A stretch of DNA of 13,147 nucleotides from an uncultured Actinomycetospora sp. GTDB taxonomy: Bacteria > Actinomycetota > Actinomycetes > Mycobacteriales > Pseudonocardiaceae. Positions 7,541-13,147 of this stretch are shown here, piece by piece (positions within the stretch are counted from its first letter, which is position 1; each line of letters begins with the position of its first letter). The notes below the pieces were generated by a model. That model had not been told where the DNA came from, made no database searches, and saw only the letters and a list, made by a program, of their open reading frames with translations. The stretch spans positions 1 through 13,147 of the forward strand of contig CADCTH010000592.1 of assembly GCA_902805495.1 (NCBI GenBank), written 5' to 3'. The position numbers and the translations under genes are program-made.

Positions 7541-8175
7541 TCGTCGCCGACGACGCGGCGCTGTTCCGCGTGGGCGTCGCCCGGCTGCTCGCCGACGCCG
7601 GGATCGAGGTGGTCGCCGAGGTCGGCGACGCGCCGGCGCTGCTCGGCGCGGTGGCGGCCCACCGCCCCGACGCCGTCCTCGTCGACATCCGGATGCCGCC
7701 GACCCACACCACCGAGGGCCTCGACGCCGCGCGCGCGCTCGCGCAGCGGCACCCCGGCGTCGGCGTGCTCGTGCTCTCGGCGCACCTGGAGCCGCACTTC
7801 GCGCTGTCGATCCTCGACGCGGACAGCGGCGGGACGGGCTACCTGCTCAAGGAGCGCGTCGGCGACGTCGACGAGCTCACCGACGCCCTGCGCCGCGTCG
7901 TCGCCGGGGGCGTCGTGGTCGACCCGGCCGTGGTGGCCCAGCTCGTCGGGCGCCGGCGCGTCTGCAACCCCCTCGACGCGCTCTCCGACCGCGAGCGCGA
8001 CGTGCTGGCGGAGATGGCGCAGGGCCGCTCGAACCACGGGATCGGCGAGCGCCTGTACCTGTCGGAGAAGACGGTCGAGGCCTACGCCCGGTCGGCGTTC
8101 ACCAAGCTCGGGCTCGTGGCGGGCCCGGACGACAACCGCCGGGTGCTCGCGGTGCTGGCGTACCTGCGGGGCTAG
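7531..8175 (+). CDS. NarL/FixJ-type response regulator with LuxR HTH
   Basis: This 214-residue DNA-binding regulator is the expected partner of the HisKA_3 kinase. The receiver starts MRVIVADDAALFR (Asp7/Asp8). Asp52 in VLVDIRMPPTHTTEGLDAA is the phospho-acceptor, Ser83 the switch residue and Lys107 in GYLLKERVGD the conserved lysine. A linker leads to a LuxR helix-turn-helix at about 150-197 (LSDRERDVLAEMAQGRSN, then LSEKTVEAYARSAFTKLGL). The GTG at 7531 gives the standard receiver N-terminus and overlaps the kinase by 10 bp; GTG 7537 (4-bp overlap) is possible but would remove the first strand residues. Likely targets are its own promoter and the divergent membrane operon across 5302-5411 (inference). 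It ends in a CTAG shared with the pth stop. Confidence 0.94.
   Translation: MRVIVADDAALFRVGVARLLADAGIEVVAEVGDAPALLGAVAAHRPDAVLVDIRMPPTHTTEGLDAARALAQRHPGVGVLVLSAHLEPHFALSILDADSGGTGYLLKERVGDVDELTDALRRVVAGGVVVDPAVVAQLVGRRRVCNPLDALSDRERDVLAEMAQGRSNHGIGERLYLSEKTVEAYARSAFTKLGLVAGPDDNRRVLAVLAYLRG
8172..8175. other. Shared CTAG holding both convergent stop codons
   Basis: The LuxR-type regulator ends with TAG at 8173-8175 and pth, on the other strand, ends with TAG read from 8174-8172. The self-complementary CTAG serves both, so the two operons overlap by 4 bp and there is no intergenic space for a terminator. Each transcript must end inside the other gene. Confidence 0.9.
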
Positions 8176-8762
8176 TGGAAGCGGTTCTGCGCCGGTTCCA
8201 GGCCCTCGGCGGCCAGCGCCTCGACGGCGTCGGCGGCCAGCTCGACCGAGACGTCGAGCTCCTTGCGCTCCGCCGCCGACCAGCGCTTGAGCACGTAGTC
8301 GGCGGGGTCCTGGCGGCCCGGCGGGCGGCCGATGCCGAAGCGCACGCGCAGGTAGTCCTTGGTGCCGAGTGACTTCGAGATCGAGCGCAGCCCGTTGTGC
8401 CCGCCCTCCCCGCCGCCGCGCTTGAGGCGCACGACGCCGAACTCGAGGTCGAGGTCGTCGTGCACGACCACCACGTCGGTCGGCGCGACGGAGAAGAAGC
8501 GGGCGGCGCCGGCCACGGGCCCGCCCGAGAGGTTCATGTAGCCGCGGGGCTTGGCCAGCACGGCGCGGCGGCCCGCGAGCCGTCCCTCGGCGACGTCGGC
8601 GCCCGAGCGCTTGTGCGGCGAGAACCGGGCACCGAGGCGCCCGGCGAGCGTGTCGGCGACGACGAACCCGACGTTGTGCCGGGTGCCGTCGTGGTCGGGG
8701 CCGGGGTTGCCCAGCCCGACGACCAGCAGGGGGCCGTCGGGCCGGGCACCGTCGGTGCTCAC
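8172..8762 (-). CDS. pth: Peptidyl-tRNA hydrolase (Pth)
   Basis: This cytosolic enzyme cleaves the ester bond of peptidyl-tRNAs dropped from stalled ribosomes, recycling tRNA; it is normally essential. It is 196 residues, the family length. LLVVGLGNPGP holds Asn19, and GTRHNVGF holds the catalytic His29. KPRGYMNLSG holds Asn77, VVVHDDLDL holds His101/Asp102, and GGEGGHNGLRS holds Asn123. All match the active-site residues of E. coli Pth (Asn10, His20, Asn68, Asp93, Asn114). The frame is open further upstream into rplY, but that part is antisense-like Pro/Arg sequence. GTG 8762 is taken as the start, 10 bp after the rplY stop. No clear Shine-Dalgarno is visible, suggesting coupling to rplY. 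The rplY-pth pair is conserved in actinobacteria. Confidence 0.96.
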   Translation of the reverse strand: MSTDGARPDGPLLVVGLGNPGPDHDGTRHNVGFVVADTLAGRLGARFSPHKRSGADVAEGRLAGRRAVLAKPRGYMNLSGGPVAGAARFFSVAPTDVVVVHDDLDLEFGVVRLKRGGGEGGHNGLRSISKSLGTKDYLRVRFGIGRPPGRQDPADYVLKRWSAAERKELDVSVELAADAVEALAAEGLEPAQNRFH

Positions 8763-8772
8763 GGGCGGGCGA

Positions 8773-9480
8773 TCAGCTCTCGTCGGACGACGAGGACCCG
8801 GCGGCGTCGCCGGCCGGCTGGTCGCCGGAGGCGGCCTCGGACGACTCGCCGGTCTCGGCGGCCTCGGCCTCGGGGGTGTCCTCCTCGACGCCGGCACCCT
8901 CGGTGTCGATCTCGTCCTCCATGGCGTCCGCGGTGGGCGCCTCGGTGACGTTGACGACGAGGACGTCGGGGTCGGTCACGAGCACCGAGCCGTCGGGCAG
9001 GCGGATGTCGCGGGCGAGGAACTGGGTGTTCATCTCGGCGTCCTCGATGACCACCGTGATCTCCTCGGGGATGTCCATCGCGTCGGCCTCGATGGTCAGC
9101 CGGTCCTCGTTCTGGAACACCAGGGTCCCGGACGCGGGCTCACCCATGATCACGACGGGGACGTCGACCTGGACCTTTTCGCCCCGGCGGACGAGGACGA
9201 GGTCGACGTGCTCGAAGAAGCCCTTGATGGGGTCGCGCACGATGCTCTTGGTCAGCGCGAGCTGCGGCTGCCCGCCGAGCCCGGTGAGCGTGAGGACCGC
9301 GTTGCGGCCGTTCTCGCGCAGCGCCGCGGCCAGCTCGACGGTGTCGAACGACAGGTGCACGGGGTCGGTGCCGTGCCCGTAGAGCACCGCGGGGACCTTG
9401 CCGGCGCGACGGGTGCGACGGGCCGCGCCCTTGCCGAACTCGGTGCGGCTCTCCACCGCGATGCGGACCTCGTCGGCCAT
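8773..9480 (-). CDS. rplY: 50S ribosomal protein L25, general stress (CTC) form
   Basis: L25 binds 5S rRNA in the large subunit. The 235-residue protein is the long CTC/TL5 type. An N-terminal L25 domain (about 4-93) opens RIAVESRTEFGKGAARRTRRAGKVPAVLYG, shortened here to its key run RTEFGKGAARR...GKVPAVLYG. A beta-rich C-terminal domain runs to about residue 178 and ends SVLVTDPDVLVVNV. From about residue 180 to the end the protein is an acidic, Ala/Ser/Glu/Asp-rich tail, common in actinobacterial CTC proteins and presumably disordered. ATG 9480 is chosen over a start 57 bp upstream because AGGAGA lies 5 nt before it and the extra residues look non-native. It is followed by pth after a 10-bp gap. 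Confidence 0.96.
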   Translation of the reverse strand: MADEVRIAVESRTEFGKGAARRTRRAGKVPAVLYGHGTDPVHLSFDTVELAAALRENGRNAVLTLTGLGGQPQLALTKSIVRDPIKGFFEHVDLVLVRRGEKVQVDVPVVIMGEPASGTLVFQNEDRLTIEADAMDIPEEITVVIEDAEMNTQFLARDIRLPDGSVLVTDPDVLVVNVTEAPTADAMEDEIDTEGAGVEEDTPEAEAAETGESSEAASGDQPAGDAAGSSSSDES

Positions 9481-9485
9481 GGTGC

Positions 9486-9491
9486 TCTCCT
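9486..9491 (-). promoter_or_regulatory. Shine-Dalgarno of rplY
   Basis: AGGAGA on the minus strand, 5 nt ahead of the ATG at 9480. It decides this start against the in-frame GTG at 9537. Confidence 0.7.
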
Positions 9492-9562
9492 GCGGATCGT
9501 CCTGGGTGGCGCGCCGCGCGCGGCCCCGCCCGGACACCGGGAGACCGCACCGCGTCGATCAC

Positions 9563-9582
9563 GGCCGGTGCTCGGACCGGCC
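9563..9582 (-). other. Hairpin in the presumed rplY leader
   Basis: Perfect 7-bp arms GGCCGGT and ACCGGCC around a 6-nt loop, about 80 nt ahead of the rplY start. A shorter one (CCCGG-3 nt-CCGGG, 9529-9541) lies closer. If rplY starts from the -10-like box at 9603-9608, both would be in its roughly 115-nt leader. Leader regulation of rplY is a possibility only. Confidence 0.4.
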
Positions 9583-9602
9583 CTCGCCTGGGTGCGCCCG
9601 TG

Positions 9603-9608
9603 ACGATA
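9603..9608 (-). promoter_or_regulatory. Possible -10 box for rplY-pth
   Basis: TATCGT on the minus strand fits TANNNT and would start transcription near 9596. No good -35 is visible. It is the only A/T-containing candidate in this very GC-rich gap. Confidence 0.3.
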
Positions 9609-9611
9609 CCC

Positions 9612-9773
9612 GGGCGTGTCGCGGGGCTCCGCGCCCGGGGTTCGCTCCGTCCCGCCGGCGCAACGCGCGCGCCGCGCGTCGAGATCTCAGCGCGCTTCGG
9701 AGCCCCGCGCGGGGACTTCGGTGACGAACCCCGCGCTCAGCGCGGTTCCCGCCACCGAGCATCCCGCCGGGGC
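9612..9773. repeat. Intergenic region dense in interleaved inverted repeats
   Basis: The methyltransferase-rplY gap of 293 bp has no believable gene. It holds CGCGGGGCTCCG (9620-9631) with its exact complement CGGAGCCCCGCG (9698-9709), 66 bp apart. The self-palindrome CCCCGCGCGGGG lies at 9703-9714, and the palindrome GAGATCTC at 9681-9688. CTCAGCGCG is repeated directly at 9686 and 9736. The arms are interleaved with CCGGGGTTCG (9635-9644), which nearly matches the complement of 9725-9735, so alternative pairings exclude each other. It probably ends the upstream operon and spaces the rplY promoter. Confidence 0.55.
9726..9748 (-). terminator. Candidate hairpin terminator after the methyltransferase gene
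   Basis: Stem CCGCGC-TCA-GCGCGG (9731-9745), extended by GAA/TTC with a two-base bulge, 26 nt past the methyltransferase stop. There is no U-tract, as is common in high-GC actinobacteria, so it may be a U-less terminator or just one of the local inverted repeats. Confidence 0.4.
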
Positions 9774-10382
9774 TCAGGGCGTCGCGGCACCGAGGTAGAG
9801 GTACGACATCGGTCCCGGGCCGCGGAGCCGGTCGTGCGACAGGTCGGTGATCGCCAGCCCCGCGTCGCGGACCAGCGCGTCGATCGGGCGCGTGAGGTGG
9901 CACCCCGCGAACAGGCGTTGCTGGAGGCCGTCGAGGCGGTGCTGCCAGCGGGCGGTGCGCGGGTCGGGCGAGAGCCCGTGCTCGAGGAAGAGGAACCGGC
10001 CGTCGGGGCGCAGGACGCGCCGGACCTCGCGCAGGGCGCGCTCGACGTCGGCGATCGTGCACAGGGTGAAGGTGCTGACGACGGTGTCGGCCGACGCGTC
10101 GGGCAGCGGCAGGTCGGCGCCATCGAGGCCGACGTGCTCCACGGGCACGCGGGCCGCGGCCACCCGGCGGGCCGCGAGCCGCCGCGCCACCGCCGACGGC
10201 TCGACCGCCCGCACCGACGTCACCGCGTCGGGGTAGAGCGGCAGCGTCGGGCCGCTGCCCGAGCCCAGCTCGACGACCTCACCGCGCGCCCGCGACACCG
10301 CCCGCTCGCGCAGGGCCCGGACGTCCGCGGTGCCCAGCGCGACGTCGGTCAGGCGCGGGACGACGTGCTCGCCCCAGAACAC
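9774..10382 (-). CDS. Class I SAM-dependent methyltransferase
   Basis: This 202-residue soluble Rossmann-fold methyltransferase has motif I VVELGSGSG at 36-44, an acidic strand-2 end (Glu61), Asp87 in the adenine-binding region, and STFTLCTI (103-110). The post-motif is VLRPDGRFLFLEHG (123-136). The C-terminal GCHLTRPI (160-167) and the WQHRLDGLQQRLF stretch resemble METTL7/UbiE-like small-molecule or lipid methyltransferases; this is a weak analogy. The GTG at 10382 lies 4 nt after the prs stop and has no clear ribosome site, so it is likely translated by coupling. In M. tuberculosis the gene between prs and rplY is lpqT, a lipoprotein gene, so this position is variable. The substrate is unknown. 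A longer N-terminus is unlikely, since upstream is prs coding sequence. Confidence 0.85.
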   Translation of the reverse strand: MFWGEHVVPRLTDVALGTADVRALRERAVSRARGEVVELGSGSGPTLPLYPDAVTSVRAVEPSAVARRLAARRVAAARVPVEHVGLDGADLPLPDASADTVVSTFTLCTIADVERALREVRRVLRPDGRFLFLEHGLSPDPRTARWQHRLDGLQQRLFAGCHLTRPIDALVRDAGLAITDLSHDRLRGPGPMSYLYLGAATP

Positions 10383-10386
10383 CGGC

Positions 10387-11370
10387 TCAGGCGTTGCCGT
10401 CGAACAGGTTCGTCACCGAGCCGTCCTCGAAGACCTCGCGCACCGCGCGGGCGATGAGCGGCGCGATCGAGAGGACCGTGAGCGACGGGAAGCGCTTGCT
10501 GTCGGGGATCGGCAGGGTGTTGGTGACGATCACCTCGCGCGCGCCGCACGTCGACAGGCGCTCGACCGCGGGACCCGAGAGCACCCCGTGGGTGGCGGAG
10601 ATGATGACGTCCTTGGCCCCGTCGGCGAGCAGCGCCTCGGCGGCCTTGGCGATCGTGCCGCCGGTGTCGATCATGTCGTCGACGAGGATGCAGGTGCGCC
10701 CCGAGACCTCGCCGACGACGCGGTTGGCGACGACCTCGTTGGGCTTGGTCTTGTCGCGGCTCTTGTGGATGAAGGCCAGCGGGACGCCGCCGAGCATGTC
10801 CGCCCACTTCTCGGCGACGCGCACGCGGCCGGAGTCGGGGGCGACGACCGCGAGGTCGTGGTCGGCGTAGGTGTCGCGCAGGTGCTCGGCGAGGACCTTG
10901 TTGGCCAGCAGGTGGTCGACGGGCCCGTCGAAGAAGCCCTGGATCTGGTCCGTGTGCAGGTCGATCGTCATGATCCGGTGCGCGCCGGCGGTCTTGAGCA
11001 TGTCGGCGACGAGGCGCGCGGAGATGGGCTCGCGGCCGCGGTGCTTCTTGTCCTGGCGGGCGTACCCGTAGAACGGCACCACCGCGGTGATCCGCTTGGC
11101 CGACGCCCGCTTCAGGGCGTCGATCATGATGAGCTGCTCCATGATCCACTGGTTGATCGGCGCGGTGTGGCTCTGGATCACGAAGGCGTCCGAGCCGCGC
11201 ACCGACTCCTCGAAGCGGACGAAGATCTCGCCGTTGGCGAAGTCGTACGCCGCCTGCGGGGTGATCGTGACGTCGAGCTCCTTGGCGATCTCCTCCGCGA
11301 GCTCCGGGTGGGCCCGGCCGGAGAAGAGCATCAGGCTCTTCTTGGGCGTCGACGACATGCTCACGGTCAC
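10387..11370 (-). CDS. prs: Ribose-phosphate pyrophosphokinase (PRPP synthetase)
   Basis: This enzyme makes PRPP from ribose 5-phosphate and ATP for purine, pyrimidine, His and Trp synthesis, NAD synthesis, and in actinobacteria arabinan precursors. The 327-residue protein shows the class I features: the early LMLFSGRAHPELAEEIA; FANGEIFVRFEESVRG; VVPFYGYARQDKKHRGREPIS; TIDLHTDQIQGFF; and the PRPP loop LVDDMIDTGGT at about 229-240. The GTG at 11370 overlaps the glmU stop by 4 bp (GTGA) and has AGGAGG 4 nt upstream. ATG 11358 (MSSTPKK) is the alternative, but has no Shine-Dalgarno. glmU-prs adjacency is widely conserved. All catalytic motifs appear intact. Confidence 0.97.
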   Translation of the reverse strand: MTVSMSSTPKKSLMLFSGRAHPELAEEIAKELDVTITPQAAYDFANGEIFVRFEESVRGSDAFVIQSHTAPINQWIMEQLIMIDALKRASAKRITAVVPFYGYARQDKKHRGREPISARLVADMLKTAGAHRIMTIDLHTDQIQGFFDGPVDHLLANKVLAEHLRDTYADHDLAVVAPDSGRVRVAEKWADMLGGVPLAFIHKSRDKTKPNEVVANRVVGEVSGRTCILVDDMIDTGGTIAKAAEALLADGAKDVIISATHGVLSGPAVERLSTCGAREVIVTNTLPIPDSKRFPSLTVLSIAPLIARAVREVFEDGSVTNLFDGNA

Positions 11371-12845
11371 GGGTCCTCCTGCTCGTTGGTGTCCCCACCG
11401 GCCGACCGGGTCGCCGCGGCCTCCTCGGTCGCCTGGGCCGCCGCCGTGCCCGGCCGCTTCCGCGCGACCCAGCCCTCGACGTTGCGCTGCGGCCCCGACG
11501 ACACGGCGAGCGCGCCGGGGGGCACGTCCTCGCGGATCACGGTGCCCGCGCCGGTGTAGGCGCCGTCCCCGACGGTGACGGGGGCGACGAACGTGTTGTC
11601 CGAGCCGGTGCGGACGTGCGAGCCCACCACCGTCCGGTGCTTGGTGACGCCGTCGTAGTTGACGAACACCGACGAGGCGCCGATGTTGCTGCCCTCGCCG
11701 ATGGTGGCGTCGCCGACGTAGGTCAGGTGCGGGACCTTGCTGCCCTCGCCGATGTGGCTGTTCTTGACCTCGACGAACGTGCCGATCTTGCCGCGCGCGT
11801 CGAGCTCGACGCCGGGCCGCAGGTACGCGAACGGACCGACCGACGTCTCCGGCCCGACGCGCGACGACGACCCGTGCGTGCGCACCACGGCGGCCCGCGC
11901 GCCGACGGCGACGTCGGTCAGCGTGGTGTCCGGCCCGATCGTCGCGCCCTCGGCGATCGTGGTGCGCCCGTGCAGCTGCGTGCCCGGGTGCAGCGTCACG
12001 TCGCGCTCGAGGCGCACGCCGACGTCGACCCAGGTGCTGCGCGGGTCGACCACCGTGACCCCCGCGCGCATCCAGCGGTCCAGCAGCCGGCGGTTGAGCT
12101 CCGCGCCCAGATCGGCCATCTGCACGCGGTCGTTGACGCCGGCCACCAGCCAGGGGTCGGAGATCTCGACCGCGCCGACCCCGCGCTGCTCGTCGGCGGC
12201 CATGGCCACGACGTCGGTGAGGTAGAGCTCGCCCTGCGCGTTGTGGGTGTCGATCCGGCCCAGCGCCTCACGCAGGAAGGCCAGGTCGAAGGCGTAGACC
12301 CCGGAGTTGACCTCGTTGATCGCGAGCTGCTCCAGCGTCGCGTCGCGGTGCTCGACGATCGCGGTCACCTGGTTCGCGCCGTCCCGGACGATGCGGCCGT
12401 ACCCGCTCGGGTCGTCCAGCTCGGCGGTCAGCACCGTCACGGCGTAGTCGCCGCTGGCGTGCTCGGCCTGCAGCGCGCGCAGCGTCGCGGCGTCGAGCAG
12501 CGGCACGTCGCCGTAGGAGACCAGCACGGTGCCGGCGAGGTCGGCGGGCAGGCGGGCGATGCCGCACGACACCGCGTGCCCGGTGCCGCGGCGGCGGTCC
12601 TGCACCGCGGTCAGCACCTCGCGGTCGAGCTCGCCGGCGAGACCGATGGTGTGGGTGCCGACCTGCTCGCGCTCGTGGCCCACGACCACGACGAGGTGCT
12701 CCGGCGAGGTGCCCGCGGCGGCGTGCACGGCGTGCCCGAGCAGGCTGCGGCCGCCGACCGCGTGCAGGACCTTGGGGGTGGCCGACTGCATGCGGGTGCC
12801 CTCACCGGCGGCGAGGACGACGACGGCGGTCGGGCTGGGCGGCAT
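11367..12845 (-). CDS. glmU: Bifunctional GlmU (GlcNAc-1-P uridyltransferase / GlcN-1-P acetyltransferase)
   Basis: GlmU acetylates glucosamine-1-phosphate and then uridylates it, giving UDP-GlcNAc for peptidoglycan and other cell-wall glycans. The N-terminal nucleotidyltransferase (about 7-235) begins VVVLAAGEGTRMQSATPKVLH with the signature at 11-19. It contains RRRGTGHAV, SYGDVPLL, GYGRIVRD and INEVNSGVYAF. The C-terminal left-handed beta-helix (about 255-440) is a run of hexapeptide repeats. It includes KNSHIGEGSKVPHLTYVGDA, whose His in PHLTY corresponds to the acetyltransferase base (E. coli His363), and SVFVNYDGV. At 492 residues it is longer than E. coli GlmU (456). The last ~35 residues are an Ala/Glu-rich tail, as in other actinobacterial GlmUs. 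The ATG at 12845 has an AGGAAG just upstream and starts right before the first strand. It is the first gene of the glmU-prs-methyltransferase operon. Confidence 0.97.
   Translation of the reverse strand: MPPSPTAVVVLAAGEGTRMQSATPKVLHAVGGRSLLGHAVHAAAGTSPEHLVVVVGHEREQVGTHTIGLAGELDREVLTAVQDRRRGTGHAVSCGIARLPADLAGTVLVSYGDVPLLDAATLRALQAEHASGDYAVTVLTAELDDPSGYGRIVRDGANQVTAIVEHRDATLEQLAINEVNSGVYAFDLAFLREALGRIDTHNAQGELYLTDVVAMAADEQRGVGAVEISDPWLVAGVNDRVQMADLGAELNRRLLDRWMRAGVTVVDPRSTWVDVGVRLERDVTLHPGTQLHGRTTIAEGATIGPDTTLTDVAVGARAAVVRTHGSSSRVGPETSVGPFAYLRPGVELDARGKIGTFVEVKNSHIGEGSKVPHLTYVGDATIGEGSNIGASSVFVNYDGVTKHRTVVGSHVRTGSDNTFVAPVTVGDGAYTGAGTVIREDVPPGALAVSSGPQRNVEGWVARKRPGTAAAQATEEAAATRSAGGDTNEQEDP
11375..11380 (-). 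promoter_or_regulatory. Shine-Dalgarno of prs
   Basis: AGGAGG on the minus strand inside the glmU 3' end, 4 nt before the GTG at 11370. It favours this GTG over the ATG at 11358. Confidence 0.65.
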
Positions 12846-12908
12846 CGCTTCCTGACTCCCACTGCAGGCGCGGGTCGGCCCCGGGTCCGGGGCTCGTCGG
12901 GTGCGATC
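12846..12908 (-). promoter_or_regulatory. glmU upstream region with hairpin and possible -10 box
   Basis: This 63-bp gap follows the GGDEF gene. TAGGAT, read on the minus strand from 12911 to 12906, fits TANNNT and overlaps the GGDEF stop codon; it would give a leader of about 54 nt for glmU. GCCCCGG-GT-CCGGGGC (12878-12893) is a 7-bp inverted repeat without a U-tract. It may end the GGDEF transcript or form part of the glmU leader. No -35 is recognisable. Confidence 0.35.
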
Positions 12909-13147
12909 CTACGACCGGGACCGCACGGCCCCGGCGGGGCGTGCGAGCGGGGCCGGACCGTGGGGCCCGCGCACGGCGTCGCCCCCCGCCCGCTTGACCG
13001 CGTACATGACCGCGTCGGCCCGGGCGAGCACCTCCTCGACGGCCTCCCCGGGCAGGGCGCCGACCACGCCCACCGACAGCGTCACCGGCCGTCCGCTGGC
13101 GGCGCCCGAGGGCATCGCGGCCACCGCACCGGCCGCGCGGCCCAGCG
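12909..13147 (-). CDS. GGDEF-domain protein, C-terminal end only (partial)
   Basis: The frame is open to the window edge, so the start lies outside. The visible ~79 residues match the end of a diguanylate cyclase domain: VTLSVGVVGALPGEAVEEVLARADAVMYAVKRAGGDAV, in short VTLSVGV followed by LARADAVMYAVKRAGGD, the typical end strand and helix of GGDEF domains. A tail of about 20 residues (Pro/Ala/Arg-rich) follows before TAG. The GGDEF signature, which decides whether it makes cyclic di-GMP, is upstream of the window. It lies 63 bp ahead of glmU in the same direction and may share transcription. Confidence 0.8.
   Translation of the reverse strand, partial: LGRAAGAVAAMPSGAASGRPVTLSVGVVGALPGEAVEEVLARADAVMYAVKRAGGDAVRGPHGPAPLARPAGAVRSRS

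Noticed and set aside
8763..8897. 45-residue N-terminal extension of Pth
   Set aside because: It is Pro/Arg-rich antisense-like sequence overlapping rplY; the family length fits the GTG at 8762.
9481..9537. 19-residue extension of L25
   Set aside because: AGGAGA is placed correctly for ATG 9480, and the extra residues do not belong to the L25 domain.
9600..11559. Plus-strand frames opposite the methyltransferase, prs and glmU genes
   Set aside because: All are antisense of strongly recognisable enzymes and carry no motifs.

Overview
The window is very GC-rich chromosomal DNA with GTG starts, many 4-bp stop/start overlaps and protein families typical of high-GC Actinobacteria. The overall style (an IspE - ABC-F pair, a long GlmU, and an L25/CTC protein with an acidic tail) suggests the Pseudonocardiales, but this is an inference and no 16S rRNA gene is present. 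Apart from a few gaps the window is fully coding. I see no tRNA, rRNA, CRISPR array, transposase, integrase or phage gene.

Layout. (1) 39-2907, plus strand: ispE (isoprenoid precursor kinase), then an ABC-F ATPase of the Uup-like type. They are separated by 88 bp holding two tandem copies of one palindrome. (2) 5301-2908, minus strand: an overlapping membrane-protein operon: an unrecognised 8-helix protein, a small protein resembling DUF6653, a CPBP-type intramembrane protease, and what looks like the amputated 5' end of a fourth gene that runs into the end of the ABC-F gene. (3) 5412-8175, plus strand: a divergently transcribed three-gene phosphorelay: receiver-only response regulator, membrane histidine kinase (HisKA_3), NarL/LuxR response regulator. 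All three overlap translationally. (4) 13147-8172, minus strand: the end of a GGDEF gene, then glmU, prs, a class I methyltransferase, rplY (L25/CTC) and pth. The last plus-strand gene and pth meet tail to tail, and both stop codons sit in one CTAG.

How the parts work together. The outer blocks are housekeeping. GlmU makes UDP-GlcNAc for cell wall, Prs makes PRPP, L25 and Pth serve ribosome and translation, the ABC-F protein probably acts at the ribosome, and IspE feeds isoprenoid and lipid-carrier synthesis. The order ispE ... pth-rplY-x-prs-glmU matches the arrangement known from Mycobacterium tuberculosis (ispE ... pth, rplY, lpqT, prsA, glmU). The variable part is what lies between ispE/ABC-F and pth, plus the gene in the lpqT position, here a methyltransferase.

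The part most worth a second look is the roughly 5.3-kb accessory block 2908-8175. It holds a two-regulator signalling operon back to back with a poorly characterised membrane operon across a 110-bp shared intergenic region. Whether it is a genuine regulatory and membrane system is an inference from layout. Nothing in the window proves an undescribed mechanism.
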